A stretch of DNA of 64,000 nt, from the NCBI RefSeq assembly GCF_001191005.1, contig NZ_CP012201.1:4588001-4652000 (forward strand), written 5' to 3'. The translations under genes were made by a program, and so were the position numbers. Positions within the stretch are counted from its first letter, which is position 1, and each line of letters opens with the position of its first letter. Shown here one piece after another: positions 7,963-17,300 of the stretch. The notes under the pieces are model-generated. The model was given only the letters and a program-made list of their open reading frames with translations, was not told where the DNA came from and ran no database searches. Origin of the DNA: Massilia sp. NR 4-1 (lineage in GTDB: Bacteria; Pseudomonadota; Gammaproteobacteria; Burkholderiales; Burkholderiaceae_D).

Positions 7963-10900
7963 TCAGCTCAAGCGCTGGTCCGTAATGTCGCGTGCGACGC
8001 CTGACAGCCGCACCGGCTGCCGGGGTTTTCCCCCGAATTCGACCTTGCCGTTGAACGCCAGCCGGCGTTCGACGCCATCGGCGCCGCGGACGCGGACTTC
8101 ATCGCGGAAAACGCCGTCGCCGCCGGGATCGAGCGCCTGCCTTAAAGCCGACTCATGGCGTTCGCGGTCATCGGGATGCACCATCGATGCCATCATGCCG
8201 GCGTGCGTCAGCGCGGCGTCGGCGGGCAGGCCGAACAGGGCCAGCAGCCTGGCATCGGCCTCGGTCCGGTCTTCGGCCGGATACCAGGTGTAGTAGCCCA
8301 TCTCGGCGGCATCGAGCGCCAGCCGCAGCCGGTTTTCGTCGGCGCGCAAGGCTTCGTCGGCGCGCTTGCGTGCGCTGATGTCGTTAAACAGGATGCCGAC
8401 GCGCCGCAACTGCGGATCGCCAACGCGGAAGGCATACACATCATAAAAGCGCCCGAGTTCCTTCGCCTCGCTTTCAAAGCGTACCGGCTCGCCGGTCTGG
8501 GCGACGCGGCCATAAGTCTCGAACCAGTATTGCTCATGCCGTGGCGCGATCTCGCGCATCCAGCGTCCGGTAGGTTCCTTGATCCCGGTCTGCCGTTCGA
8601 CTGCCGGGTTGATCTGCAGACAACGGTAATCGACCGGCTTTTCCTCGCCGTCGAATAGGACTTCGATGATGCAGAAGCCTTCATCGATCGCGGCGAACAG
8701 CTTGCGGTACTGTTCCTCGGATTCGTGCAGAGCTTCGTCGGTGCGTTTTCTCTCGGTGATGTCGCTTGCCGCGCCAAACCATTTGACGATCTGGCCCTGC
8801 TGGTCGAAGAGCGGGATGGCGCGCGAGAAAACCCAGCCCGTGCTGCCATCGAGGCGGATGACGCGGTGTTCCAGTTCGAAGTAGCTGCGCGCCGCGATCG
8901 CCTGGTGTATGGCGGCCCAGATGCACGGCTTGTCTTTTTCGGGAATATATTCCTCAACCCAGTCCTGGCGCGGAATCTCGGTCGTGGCAATGAAGTTCTT
9001 GCCGGCGAGCGAACGCATTTCCAGCCAGTCGGCGCTCATTTCATAAACGATTTCGGAGGTTGCGCTGATAAAGGTCCTGAGCTTTTCCTCGGAAGCCAAC
9101 AGCGCCGCTTCCGACTGCTTGCGCGCAGTGATGTCGAAGAAAGTGAGCACGACGCCGGAAATGCAGTTTTGCAGCGCGTGATAGGGCAGCATACGGGCGA
9201 AATAGCATTTGCCCGATTGCTCGCGAATCTCGCGCTCGATCGGCGCGCTGCCGTTCAGGATAAGCTCGGCGTCGCTCATCAGGGACGGATAGTCCAGGTC
9301 ATTGCGCAGATCGCTCAGCATGCGGCCGATATCCGCCGGAATCAGCCGGAACAGGTCCCGCGCGCGCGGCGTGTAGCGCATGATGCGCAATTCGCGGTCC
9401 AGGAATACCATCGGAATCGCCGCCGCGTTGATGTGATTGCTGAGGGCGCTATTCGTCTGTTCCAGCTCGTCGAGCTTTGTGCTCAGCACCAGATTGACGG
9501 CGGTCAGCTCGGCGTTCATCGCACGCAGCTCCTGGCGGTTGATGTCCAATTCCTCCAGGGTCGCGTGCAGCTCTTGCGTAATGAGCTGCAGCTGCTGCTG
9601 GACCGTTGCGCCGGGGGCATCCTGGCGGACGCTTCCCAGCAAACGCTGCTGCAATAATTTGAGCTGGTCCTGCAGCTGGTGCAGGCTGGGACCTTCCCTT
9701 TCCTTTCTCGGCAAGGAGGCTTTGCCGTAGGCGCTTTGTTCCATTGTCAGCGATCTTTGAATAGCGCTGGCGGCGCTGGTCCTGCGCTGCGGCCCGGTGC
9801 TGCGGCGATAGATGCGGTATTGCGATTCCAGGGGATCAAACGCCGTGTTGAAGTTCAACAGTCCCTCAGCGGAACCGAGGAAGAGCATTCCATGTGGATT
9901 GAGGGAAAAGTCGAACACGTCCATCATCCGTTTTTGCCCCTCCGGATTCAGGTAAATCAGCAGATTGCGGCAGCTGATCAGGTCGATACAAGTGAACGCG
10001 GGGTCGCCCACCACGTCATTCTCCGCGAACAGCATGATTTGGCGCAATTCCCGCCGCACGCGGTAGCCGCCGGCCTCCTCCTGGAAAAAGCGCGCCAGGC
10101 GCTCCCCGCCCACCGACGCCACCACCGCCGGCCGGTACACTCCGGCACGGGCCTTTGCGATGGCGGAACGGTCCAGGTCGCAGCCAAACACCTGGATGCC
10201 GGGGGGATGCGCGAGCGTTTCCGCATATTCCTGCAGCAGCATGGCGATGGAATAGGCTTCCTCGCCGGTCGCGCAGGCGGGCACCCAGACCCGCACGAAA
10301 TCGGCTTCGCCTTTGCCTTCGAACAGCGCGGGAATATGCCGGCTCAAGGCATGGAAAGCTTCCGCATCGCGGAAAAAACCGGTGACCGAAATCAGCAGCT
10401 CGCGCAGCAGCGCCTCCGGTTCGGCGGCATCCGTATCCAGCAAGGCCAGATACTCGACCGCCTTCCCCCGCACAGTCAGCTCCATCCGCCGCCGCAAGTG
10501 GCGCAGCACCACGATCGGGCGAAAGTAGGAAAAATCGCGGCCCGTTCGCCGCCGCAGGCTTAGCACCGCCTTCTGCACCAGCTCCGCTTCCTTGGCCGTC
10601 GGTTTCATGACGTGCTTGGTTTGCAGGGCTGGGACAGCCGGCGGCCGGCGCAGCGTGGCGCTGATGCCAAAGCTGGACAGCAGCCGCGCGGGCATTTCCG
10701 CCACGGGCAACACGGCATCGGCGCAGCCGCTGTCGATTGCCGTGCGGGGCATGGTTTCCTGGGCCGCTTCGTCCGGATTTTGTACCAGCGTCAAGCCGCC
10801 CGCATGCTTGATCTGCTGTAAGCCGGCCGTGCCGTCGGAATCGGCCCCCGACAGCAAAATACCGGCCAGGGGCCGATGGTCCGACGCGGCCAGCGATTCG

Positions 10901-11256
10901 AACAGGACATCGATCACCGCGACCCTGCCCAGCTGCAGATCCAGCGGCGCCACTTGCAGCCGGTCTTGCTGCCGCGTCAGGATGCGTCCAGGCGGAATCA
11001 CATACACATGATTGGCAAGAATATGCTGATTGTTTCGCGCATGTACCACCCGCAAGGCACAGCGCCGTTGCAGCAGTTCCGGCAGCAGGCTTTCCTCGTT
11101 GGGGGCAAGATGCACCACGACGATGAAGGCGATGCCGCAGTCTTCCGGCAACACCTCGAAGAATTGGATGAGCGCCTCCAGGCTTCCGGCGGACCCGCCA
11201 ATCGCGACCAGCGGCGGCGCCTGTTTCGAGACCATGTCATGCGAGTGGCCAGGCAT
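7963..11256 (-). CDS. CheB-CheR hybrid with multiple PAS domains, no kinase output
   Basis: A 1097-residue protein. The N-terminal CheB methylesterase domain (about 15-190) has GGSAGS, VVHLAP and LLSGADSDG carrying the Ser-His-Asp triad. A CheR methyltransferase domain follows (about 215-490) with VWVPACATGEEAYS binding S-adenosylmethionine. A Gln/Glu-rich coiled coil (about 520-610) leads to about four PAS/PAC units (610-1095), and the protein stops right after the last PAC. Related CheB-CheR-PAS proteins often end in a histidine kinase or GGDEF domain, which is absent here. No other chemotaxis gene is nearby, so the partner receptors are unknown. Confidence 0.88.
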   Translation of the reverse strand: MPGHSHDMVSKQAPPLVAIGGSAGSLEALIQFFEVLPEDCGIAFIVVVHLAPNEESLLPELLQRRCALRVVHARNNQHILANHVYVIPPGRILTRQQDRLQVAPLDLQLGRVAVIDVLFESLAASDHRPLAGILLSGADSDGTAGLQQIKHAGGLTLVQNPDEAAQETMPRTAIDSGCADAVLPVAEMPARLLSSFGISATLRRPPAVPALQTKHVMKPTAKEAELVQKAVLSLRRRTGRDFSYFRPIVVLRHLRRRMELTVRGKAVEYLALLDTDAAEPEALLRELLISVTGFFRDAEAFHALSRHIPALFEGKGEADFVRVWVPACATGEEAYSIAMLLQEYAETLAHPPGIQVFGCDLDRSAIAKARAGVYRPAVVASVGGERLARFFQEEAGGYRVRRELRQIMLFAENDVVGDPAFTCIDLISCRNLLIYLNPEGQKRMMDVFDFSLNPHGMLFLGSAEGLLNFNTAFDPLESQYRIYRRSTGPQRRTSAASAIQRSLTMEQSAYGKASLPRKEREGPSLHQLQDQLKLLQQRLLGSVRQDAPGATVQQQLQLITQELHATLEELDINRQELRAMNAELTAVNLVLSTKLDELEQTNSALSNHINAAAIPMVFLDRELRIMRYTPRARDLFRLIPADIGRMLSDLRNDLDYPSLMSDAELILNGSAPIEREIREQSGKCYFARMLPYHALQNCISGVVLTFFDITARKQSEAALLASEEKLRTFISATSEIVYEMSADWLEMRSLAGKNFIATTEIPRQDWVEEYIPEKDKPCIWAAIHQAIAARSYFELEHRVIRLDGSTGWVFSRAIPLFDQQGQIVKWFGAASDITERKRTDEALHESEEQYRKLFAAIDEGFCIIEVLFDGEEKPVDYRCLQINPAVERQTGIKEPTGRWMREIAPRHEQYWFETYGRVAQTGEPVRFESEAKELGRFYDVYAFRVGDPQLRRVGILFNDISARKRADEALRADENRLRLALDAAEMGYYTWYPAEDRTEADARLLALFGLPADAALTHAGMMASMVHPDDRERHESALRQALDPGGDGVFRDEVRVRGADGVERRLAFNGKVEFGGKPRQPVRLSGVARDITDQRLS

Positions 11257-11359
11257 ATGTTTTGCCCCAGTGCCGGGAAGGAGATGGCTTCATCTTAGCA
11301 TCAAGACTCCGGCGAGCAGCGCCACCAAACCGATCGCGTGCGTAGCGCCGGCGGCCGGG

Positions 11360-11737
11360 TCAGGCCTGCTCGGAGATTTCGACCAGGTTCAGATCCGGAT
11401 CGCGCACATACACGGAACGGATCGGCCAGTTGGCGCCGGTGCGCAGCACCGGACCTTCCTCGATGGCCACGTTTTCCGCGTGTAGGCGGGCAATGACCTC
11501 GTCCAGCGGAATCGCGGCAATGAAGCACAGGTCGAGCGAGCCTGGCGTCGGCGCCTGCGCCTTGGGCAGGAATTCCTTGCCGTACTCGTGCAGATTGATT
11601 TTCTGCGCGCCGAACTTGAAAGCGACACGGCCCGCGCCGAAAGTCTCCAGCTGCATGCCCAGCACGCGCGTATAGAAATCGATGCAGCGCTCCTTGTCGC
11701 GCGTGGTCAGGACAAGGTGGTCAAGATGGTCGATCAT
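11360..11737 (-). CDS. VOC (glyoxalase/bleomycin-resistance fold) family protein
   Basis: A 125-residue vicinal-oxygen-chelate protein. It has the paired beta-alpha-beta-beta-beta pattern, starting at MIDHLDHLVL with a candidate metal-binding His and ending at DPDLNLVEIS with a candidate metal-binding Glu. The family includes glyoxalases, extradiol dioxygenases and fosfomycin- or bleomycin-resistance proteins, and the substrate cannot be told from sequence. The ATG at 11737 starts 2 bases after the LysR gene stop, so the two are translationally coupled. Whether the LysR protein regulates it is not shown. Confidence 0.85.
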   Translation of the reverse strand: MIDHLDHLVLTTRDKERCIDFYTRVLGMQLETFGAGRVAFKFGAQKINLHEYGKEFLPKAQAPTPGSLDLCFIAAIPLDEVIARLHAENVAIEEGPVLRTGANWPIRSVYVRDPDLNLVEISEQA

Positions 11738-11739
11738 AC

Positions 11740-12624
11740 TCAGCGTTGTCTCCGTTTTTTCGTTTTTGGCTCCCCCGCCTTCGCCGATACATCCAGGATC
11801 AGCTGGCCGAAAGCCTGGGCCGCCGGGGTTTTTTCCTCGCCGCTGCTGATCAGCGCGAAACTGGCCTTCGGCAGCGCGGGCAGGCCGTAGCAGCCGTCGA
11901 CGATGCGCATGCCCTCCTCCACGTCTTCCCGCGGCAGCACCGAAACGGCCAGGCCCGACAGGATGGCCGCGCTGATGCCTTGCTGGCTCGGCGAGGTGAA
12001 CACGGTTTGCCACTGTACGCCAATTTCGTCCAGCGCGCTGATGCCGACCCGGCGGTTGATGCAGGGCGAGGGAAAGAAGGCCAGCGGCACGGGACTGCCT
12101 TTCGGCAAATCGAACGACTCGGCGGCGACCCAGACCAGCTGCGTTTGCCTGATGCGCCTGCCTTCTTCGCAATCGCCCGGCGTCATGATCACAGCAAGGT
12201 CCAGCTCCCCTTCCCTGACCAGCGCGCGCAGATCGAGCTGCATATTGACGCGCACATCGAGGCGCACCGAGGGAAAGGCGCGCGCGAACTGGCATAGCAG
12301 GGATGGCAGGCGGTCGCCGACAAAATTCTCCGGCGCGCCAAAGCGCACCTCGCCCGAGATGGGCGAAGGCCGGAAGCGCTGGCCCAGGGCATCCAGGGCC
12401 AGCAAGATCTGCTGCGCGTAAGGCAGCAGGTCTTCGCCATCCTCGGTGGGCGTCAGGCTGCGCGTGGTCCGCTGCAGCAATGGCCGGCCGAGCTGCTCTT
12501 CGAGCCGGCGGATCTGGTGGCTGACGGCCGACTGCGTCAGGTGCAGGCGCTCGGCGGCGCGCGTAAAGCTGCCCGTCTCGTGGACGGCGACGAAGGTGCG
12601 CAGCAGAGCGGGGTCCAGATTCAT
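11740..12624 (-). CDS. LysR-family transcriptional regulator
   Basis: A 294-residue LysR protein. The N-terminal winged helix-turn-helix (about 1-60) contains the standard SFTRAAERLHLTQSAVSHQI helix pair, and an effector-binding domain follows from about 90. It is divergent from the DHA2 MFS gene at 12777 across a 150-bp AT-rich gap, the usual arrangement for a LysR protein controlling its neighbour, and it is followed at 2 bp by the VOC gene. The effector is unknown. The C-terminal tail is basic (KTKKRRQR). Confidence 0.9.
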   Translation of the reverse strand: MNLDPALLRTFVAVHETGSFTRAAERLHLTQSAVSHQIRRLEEQLGRPLLQRTTRSLTPTEDGEDLLPYAQQILLALDALGQRFRPSPISGEVRFGAPENFVGDRLPSLLCQFARAFPSVRLDVRVNMQLDLRALVREGELDLAVIMTPGDCEEGRRIRQTQLVWVAAESFDLPKGSPVPLAFFPSPCINRRVGISALDEIGVQWQTVFTSPSQQGISAAILSGLAVSVLPREDVEEGMRIVDGCYGLPALPKASFALISSGEEKTPAAQAFGQLILDVSAKAGEPKTKKRRQR

Positions 12625-12776
12625 GGCGTCCGGTCGGGTGTTTATTGATGAAGATTGTTAATGAATTATACGAAATTAAATCATTTGTGGCATGAGTCGA
12701 TCTGGCCCAGAATCGCTCTCTCGTTCCGGCCGCCCCGGCAGTCCGGATGCCATGAACCTATGATGGGAATTCGTTG

Positions 12777-14351
12777 ATGACACTCTCTTGCGCCCGAAGA
12801 AATTTTTTTGCGCTGGCATCGGTCTGCCTCGCCGCGCTGATGTTTGGACTGGAAATTTCCAGCGTGCCGGTCATCCTGCCGACGCTGGAACGCTTGCTGC
12901 ATGGCGGCCTCAAGGACATGCAATGGATCATGAACGCCTACACCATCGCCTGCACCACCGTGCTGATGGCGGCTGGCACGCTCGCCGACCGCTATGGGCG
13001 CAAGCGCCTGTTTCTCCTGACCCTGTTTTGTTTCGGCCTCAGCTCGCTCATTTGCGGCCTGGCGGCGAGCATGGCGGTACTGATCGTCAGCCGCTTCCTG
13101 CAAGGCATGAGCGGCGGCGCCATGGTGATCTGCCTGCTGGCGATTTTGTCGCACCAGTTCCGCGAAGAACGCGAGCGCAGCCGCGCCTTCGGCGTATTCG
13201 GCATCGTGTTTGGCGCAGGCCTGGGTTTCGGCCCGCTGATCGGCGGCGCCATCGTTGCGCTGCTGAGCTGGCAATGGGTGTTTCTGGTGCACGTGCCGCT
13301 GACGGTGCTGACCTTGTGCCTGGCATTTTCCGGTGTGCTGGAATCGCGCGATCCGGAAGAAAAGCAGCTGGATCTGGCCGGTATCATCTCGCTGTCGCTG
13401 GGTGTGTTTGGATTGACCTACTTCATTACGCAAGGGCCGGACATCGGCTTCGCCAGTCCTGCCGGCATGGCCATTCTCGGTGCGGCCATATTCTGTCTTG
13501 CGCTCTTTCTGTATGTGGAGAAGACCGTTCCGCATCCGATGTTCGATTTCTCCGTCTTCAGGATTCCCGCGTTTTCCGGCGCCCTGCTCGGCTCCATCGG
13601 CATGAATTTCAGCTTCTGGCCGCTGATGATCTATCTGCCGCTGTATTTCCAGGCCGTGCTGGGCTACGGCGCCGTCGACGCGGGCCTGGCGCTGCTGGCC
13701 TACACCTTGCCGACCCTGATCGTGCCGCCCTTCGCCGAACGCCTGTCTTTGCGCTACCGGCCGGGCGTGGTGATTCCGGCGGGCTTGTTCACGCTGGGGC
13801 TCGGCTTCATGCTGATGTGGCATGGCAGCGGCCTGGAACACGCCGGCTGGCTCAGCATGCTGCCCGGCTGCCTGATCGCCGGCGCCGGACTGGGCCTGAC
13901 CAACACGCCGGTGACCAATACCGCGACCGGTGCGGTGCCGGGGAACCGGGCCGGCATGGCTTCGGGCATCGATATGAGCGCGCGGCTCATCACCCTGGCC
14001 ATCAATATCGCCGTGATGGGCTTTTTGCTGTTCGAAAGCGTGCTGGCTTATCTGCGCCAGCACGCGCCTGCAGGCGTTGCGGCGGCCCAGCTGCGCAATG
14101 CCGCCGCAGCGGTCGCCGCGGGCCGGCTGGATGCCGCCGGCCCCTTGTCCCAGGCGGCGCTGGCGCAGGGCTTCGCTGTCTTGATGCTGTATGGCGGTGG
14201 CGGGGTATGGATACTGGCGGCGCTGAGTTTTCTCATCTTCCGCTCCCGCGATGCCGCCCTGCCATGCGGGGACTTAATCGGCGCCGGCGGGGAAGGCGGC
14301 AGCGCCCGCATCGCGCGGCCTTTGCCCGAGGTAGGGCAGCAGGCTGACTAG
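12777..14351 (+). CDS. DHA2-type MFS efflux transporter (14 membrane segments)
   Basis: A 524-residue major facilitator protein of the drug:H+ antiporter-2 type. It has about 14 hydrophobic segments, a DRYGRKR loop after the second helix and an RFLQGMSGGAM-type motif in helix 4. These pumps export drugs, dyes or antiseptics with proton exchange. The ATG at 12777 follows a TTG by one codon; either may start the gene, and the ribosome binding site is weak. It is divergent from the LysR gene at 12624 and probably controlled by it. The last 78 bp overlap tail-to-tail with the MFS gene behind vioE, and the polar C-terminal ~25 residues look like a read-through extension. Confidence 0.88.
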   Translation: MTLSCARRNFFALASVCLAALMFGLEISSVPVILPTLERLLHGGLKDMQWIMNAYTIACTTVLMAAGTLADRYGRKRLFLLTLFCFGLSSLICGLAASMAVLIVSRFLQGMSGGAMVICLLAILSHQFREERERSRAFGVFGIVFGAGLGFGPLIGGAIVALLSWQWVFLVHVPLTVLTLCLAFSGVLESRDPEEKQLDLAGIISLSLGVFGLTYFITQGPDIGFASPAGMAILGAAIFCLALFLYVEKTVPHPMFDFSVFRIPAFSGALLGSIGMNFSFWPLMIYLPLYFQAVLGYGAVDAGLALLAYTLPTLIVPPFAERLSLRYRPGVVIPAGLFTLGLGFMLMWHGSGLEHAGWLSMLPGCLIAGAGLGLTNTPVTNTATGAVPGNRAGMASGIDMSARLITLAINIAVMGFLLFESVLAYLRQHAPAGVAAAQLRNAAAAVAAGRLDAAGPLSQAALAQGFAVLMLYGGGGVWILAALSFLIFRSRDAALPCGDLIGAGGEGGSARIARPLPEVGQQAD

Positions 14352-15455
14352 GCCAAGGAAGGCGAATGCGACGCCGACCCATAGCGGCGAGCGCAGGCCG
14401 TAGCCGGCGGCAATGCCGGCGCCGCCGGCCCAGGAGCCGACGCTCAGGCCGATATTGATGACGGAGGTGTGCACCGTGTTGACCAGGGGGCCTGGGTGTG
14501 CGGTGCGCATCACGCGGGCGATGATGGCGGGATTCATCGACATGCCGACCAGGCCGGTCACGATCAGCAGCACGATGCTGACGCTCTGGTGGTGCGCGAA
14601 GACGGCGAACAGCGCCAGGCTCGAACCCAGCACGAGCATGCCGCCCACCATGATGGGAATGGTGTATTGGTCGGCGAAACGGCCCACCACGCCGTTGCCC
14701 ACCACATTGGCGATGCCGTAGACGCCCAGCAGCCAGGGAATCGAAGAAGCGGGGAAACCGCTGATCTCGGTCAGGATCGGCGTGAAATAGCTGAAGGCCG
14801 CGAAGATGGCGCCGATGATCAGGGCGCTGCTGGCATAGGCGGCCCACAGGTGGCGGTTGCGGAACTCGCGCAGCTCCTCGCCCAGGCTGACCGTGTCGGA
14901 TGCTTGGGAGCGCGGCACCAGCAGCGCGATGAGCAGCAGGCACAGGCCCGCCAGCGCCACCACCAGCCAGAAGCTGGCGCGCCAGCCGAAGTGCTGGTCG
15001 ATCAGCGTGCTGACCGGCACGCCCACCACGCCAGCGAGCATCAGGCCGCCGATCACCACAGCGGCGGCGCGGCCGCGCGATTGCGGCGGGACGACGTCGG
15101 CGCAGATCGCCAGCGACAGGCCAAAGCAGACGGAACCGGCCACGCCCGTGGCCAGACGGGCCATGGCCATGAGTTCATAGCTGGTGGCCGAGGCCGCGGC
15201 AGCCTGGGCCAGGGCGTACAGGCCCAGCAGCCACAGCAGTCCTTGCTTGTTGGGGATGCGCAGCTTGAGCAGGCCGATGGTGAACAGCGGCCCGCCGATC
15301 ACCATGCCCATGGCGTAGAGCGAGATCAGGTAACCGATCTGTGCCAGCGGCTGGCCCATGGCCTGGGCCAGCGACGGCATCATGCCCGCCACCATGAATT
15401 CGGACGTGGTTATTGAAAAGATCGTCAACCCGAGAATGTAGACAAGCAGCGGCAT
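14274..15455 (-). CDS. DHA1-type MFS transporter downstream of vioE
   Basis: A 393-residue, 12-helix major facilitator protein of the Bcr/AraJ-like DHA1 group. The ATG at 15455 is chosen because GAAGGAAG lies just upstream; the longer frame from 15554 would run through the intergenic hairpin. It follows vioE by 120 bp on the same strand, so it may be an extension of the violacein operon and could export violacein or an intermediate (inference). The classical violacein operon is vioABCDE only. A 14-bp inverted repeat lies between vioE and this gene. Its last 78 bp overlap the convergent DHA2 gene. Confidence 0.85.
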   Translation of the reverse strand: MPLLVYILGLTIFSITTSEFMVAGMMPSLAQAMGQPLAQIGYLISLYAMGMVIGGPLFTIGLLKLRIPNKQGLLWLLGLYALAQAAAASATSYELMAMARLATGVAGSVCFGLSLAICADVVPPQSRGRAAAVVIGGLMLAGVVGVPVSTLIDQHFGWRASFWLVVALAGLCLLLIALLVPRSQASDTVSLGEELREFRNRHLWAAYASSALIIGAIFAAFSYFTPILTEISGFPASSIPWLLGVYGIANVVGNGVVGRFADQYTIPIMVGGMLVLGSSLALFAVFAHHQSVSIVLLIVTGLVGMSMNPAIIARVMRTAHPGPLVNTVHTSVINIGLSVGSWAGGAGIAAGYGLRSPLWVGVAFAFLGLVSLLPYLGQRPRDAGAAAFPAGAD

Positions 15456-15523
15456 ACGGCTTCCTTCGAGAGCAATGAGCAAGAAAATGGAATGGTCGAG
15501 ATGGCGGAGAAACCGCCCGGGCA

Positions 15524-15563
15524 GCCCGGCTGGTGGAAGCCGATATGCATCCACCAGCCGGGC
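15524..15563 (-). repeat. 14-bp inverted repeat between vioE and the MFS gene
   Basis: GCCCGGCTGGTGGA at 15524-15537 and its exact reverse complement at 15550-15563 are separated by 12 nt. It would form a very stable RNA hairpin after vioE. There is no T-run on the leftward side, so it is not a standard intrinsic terminator. It may trim or stabilise the vio mRNA 3' end or lower expression of the MFS gene. Confidence 0.6.
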
Positions 15564-15575
15564 CGGTTTGTGCTG

Positions 15576-16172
15576 CTAGCGGGATGAAATGGCGCTTCTT
15601 TCCAGTCTAAAAATACTGTCCGCGATTTCGCCGGCAAAGAAGTTCGGGAAATCGCGCACCGACTGATGCTGGGCATCGCTGCCGGTGACCATGCGCAGCA
15701 GGTGGTTGCCGCCGGCCTGCAGGTAGAAGACCGAGGGCGCCTTGCCCGGCCGCTCCACCACCCAGGCGTCGGCCTCCTGGCCCAGCACGGTGTGGCGGCC
15801 GTCGTGGCGCGCCTCGCCGTCGACCAGGATGGCCTGCGGCAGGAACAGCTCATGGAAGGGCGTCACCTCATCCGGCAGCGCCGTGTCGTACAGCTCGACG
15901 CCCGCCGCCGCCGCTTCCCTGGCATACGCCACTTTCTGCTTGCGGCTTTGCTCGCGCCGGGCGTCGCCGATTTCCGACATCCAGAGCCGATGGCCGGTTT
16001 CCTTTTCCGACCAGGGATTGAACAGGCCGTCGATGCGGCAGATATTGCGGCCGTAATCGAACCAGCAATAGCCGGAGGTGATCTGGTCGTCCTCCTGCAT
16101 CGGCGTCCAATACGAGACATAGGCGCTGCTCCATTGCAGCGGCAGCAGTGGCGGGGTGGCGTGTGCGGGCAT
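15576..16172 (-). CDS. vioE: Violacein biosynthesis protein VioE
   Basis: A 198-residue protein close in length to known VioE (about 190). VioE takes the VioB product, the dimer of indole-3-pyruvate imine, and moves the indole ring to give protodeoxyviolaceinic acid, without any cofactor. It is the step that separates violacein from chromopyrrolic-acid-type pathways. Recognised from the opening LPLQWSSAYVSYWTPM region, the YCWFDYGRNICRIDGLFNPW stretch and its place as last gene of the vio cluster. AAGGAG precedes the ATG, and the start lies 9 bp after the vioD stop. Confidence 0.95.
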   Translation of the reverse strand: MPAHATPPLLPLQWSSAYVSYWTPMQEDDQITSGYCWFDYGRNICRIDGLFNPWSEKETGHRLWMSEIGDARREQSRKQKVAYAREAAAAGVELYDTALPDEVTPFHELFLPQAILVDGEARHDGRHTVLGQEADAWVVERPGKAPSVFYLQAGGNHLLRMVTGSDAQHQSVRDFPNFFAGEIADSIFRLERSAISSR

Positions 16173-16181
16173 GGGGTCTCC

Positions 16182-17300
16182 TTAACGGCCGAGGGCGTAG
16201 CCGAGGCTGGCCATCAGCGCATCCTGCAGCGGCGGCAGGTCCTTGCGGCGGGCATCGAAGCTGGCGGTCAGCTCCTCATTGCTCAGCGCGATACGCTCGC
16301 CCACGGTCTCGAACCACAGGCGGCTGCTGTTGGCGTGGTCCTTGAACAGCTGCACCAGCGGCACCGCGCGCGCATTGAAGTTCTCCAGCGCGGCGGGCAC
16401 GTCGGCGCCGGTATCCAGGGTTTTCGCAAGCAGCAGCGCGACCACCACCGCCATCGTCGTGCCGTGGCCGATCGAGAAGTGGCCGGTCTGCAGCGCGTCG
16501 CCGATCAGCACGAACTTGCCGTCATAGGCCAGGTCGTGGCTCAGGGTCATGAAATTGCGCCAGCCCTGGCCCGGCTGGCTGAGCAGCTCATGCCCGCCCA
16601 GCTCGGCCTGGAAGACCTTGGCGACGTAGGCGGCGGCGTCGCGCTCGGAGCGCGCTTCCAGCTCGGCGCGGGCAAAAGTCTGCTCGCTGCACTCGACGAC
16701 GAAGGTGCTCATCTTGTCCGAGTACTTGTAGGAATGGCCGACGAAAATGCCGTGGTCGCTGCTGCGGAACACCAGGTTCATCTGGTCGAACAGCTGGGTG
16801 GTGCCGTACCACATGTATTTATTGCTGCCGAAGTCGACATGCGGCGCCAGCGCCGGCGGCAAGTCCAGCGTTTTGTAGTTGAGACCATTGGCCACCACCA
16901 CCAGGTCGTAGCCGGCTTCCAGTTCTTCCTTGCTGGCCGGCGGCGTTTCGTAGCTGATCGGGATGCCGGCCGACACGCATTTGGCGCGCAGCGCGTGCAC
17001 CAGGCCGCGCCGTTCGGCGCCGCACAGCGTGACGCCGGTGCTCATCAGGTTCGGCTGGTTGTTGTGCACCAGCTTGAATTCTTCGAGGAATTGCGGATGC
17101 AGCTTTTCCGGCGCTTCGATATACGAGAGCGGATTGGCCGGATGGTGCGGCGGCCGTCCCGGCAGCACCACGCCCCAGCCCAGCACCTCATCCGGCGTAT
17201 TTTTTTCGACGATGCTGATATCCCAGCCAGGTTGCGTCTTCTTCAGTTGGTTGGCAAAAATCAATCCTGCTGGTCCGGCGCCGATAACGAGAATCTTCAT
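16182..17300 (-). CDS. vioD: Protodeoxyviolaceinate monooxygenase VioD
   Basis: A 372-residue FAD- and NAD(P)H-dependent monooxygenase that hydroxylates C5 of one indole ring of the violacein precursor, giving the 5-hydroxyindole half of violacein. The N-terminal Rossmann motif ILVIGAGPAGL binds FAD, and an LIGDALQTGHFSIGHG motif near residue 275 is the second FAD-binding signature. The ATG at 17300 shares its A with the vioC stop (TAATG), so the two are translationally coupled. Length matches the family (about 373). Confidence 0.95.
   Translation of the reverse strand: MKILVIGAGPAGLIFANQLKKTQPGWDISIVEKNTPDEVLGWGVVLPGRPPHHPANPLSYIEAPEKLHPQFLEEFKLVHNNQPNLMSTGVTLCGAERRGLVHALRAKCVSAGIPISYETPPASKEELEAGYDLVVVANGLNYKTLDLPPALAPHVDFGSNKYMWYGTTQLFDQMNLVFRSSDHGIFVGHSYKYSDKMSTFVVECSEQTFARAELEARSERDAAAYVAKVFQAELGGHELLSQPGQGWRNFMTLSHDLAYDGKFVLIGDALQTGHFSIGHGTTMAVVVALLLAKTLDTGADVPAALENFNARAVPLVQLFKDHANSSRLWFETVGERIALSNEELTASFDARRKDLPPLQDALMASLGYALGR

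Noticed and set aside
6191..8293. Rightward 700-codon frame
   Set aside because: It is the complement of the Ser/Thr kinase and CheB-CheR genes and spans the gap between them. The kinase and CheB-CheR motifs are clear on the other strand.
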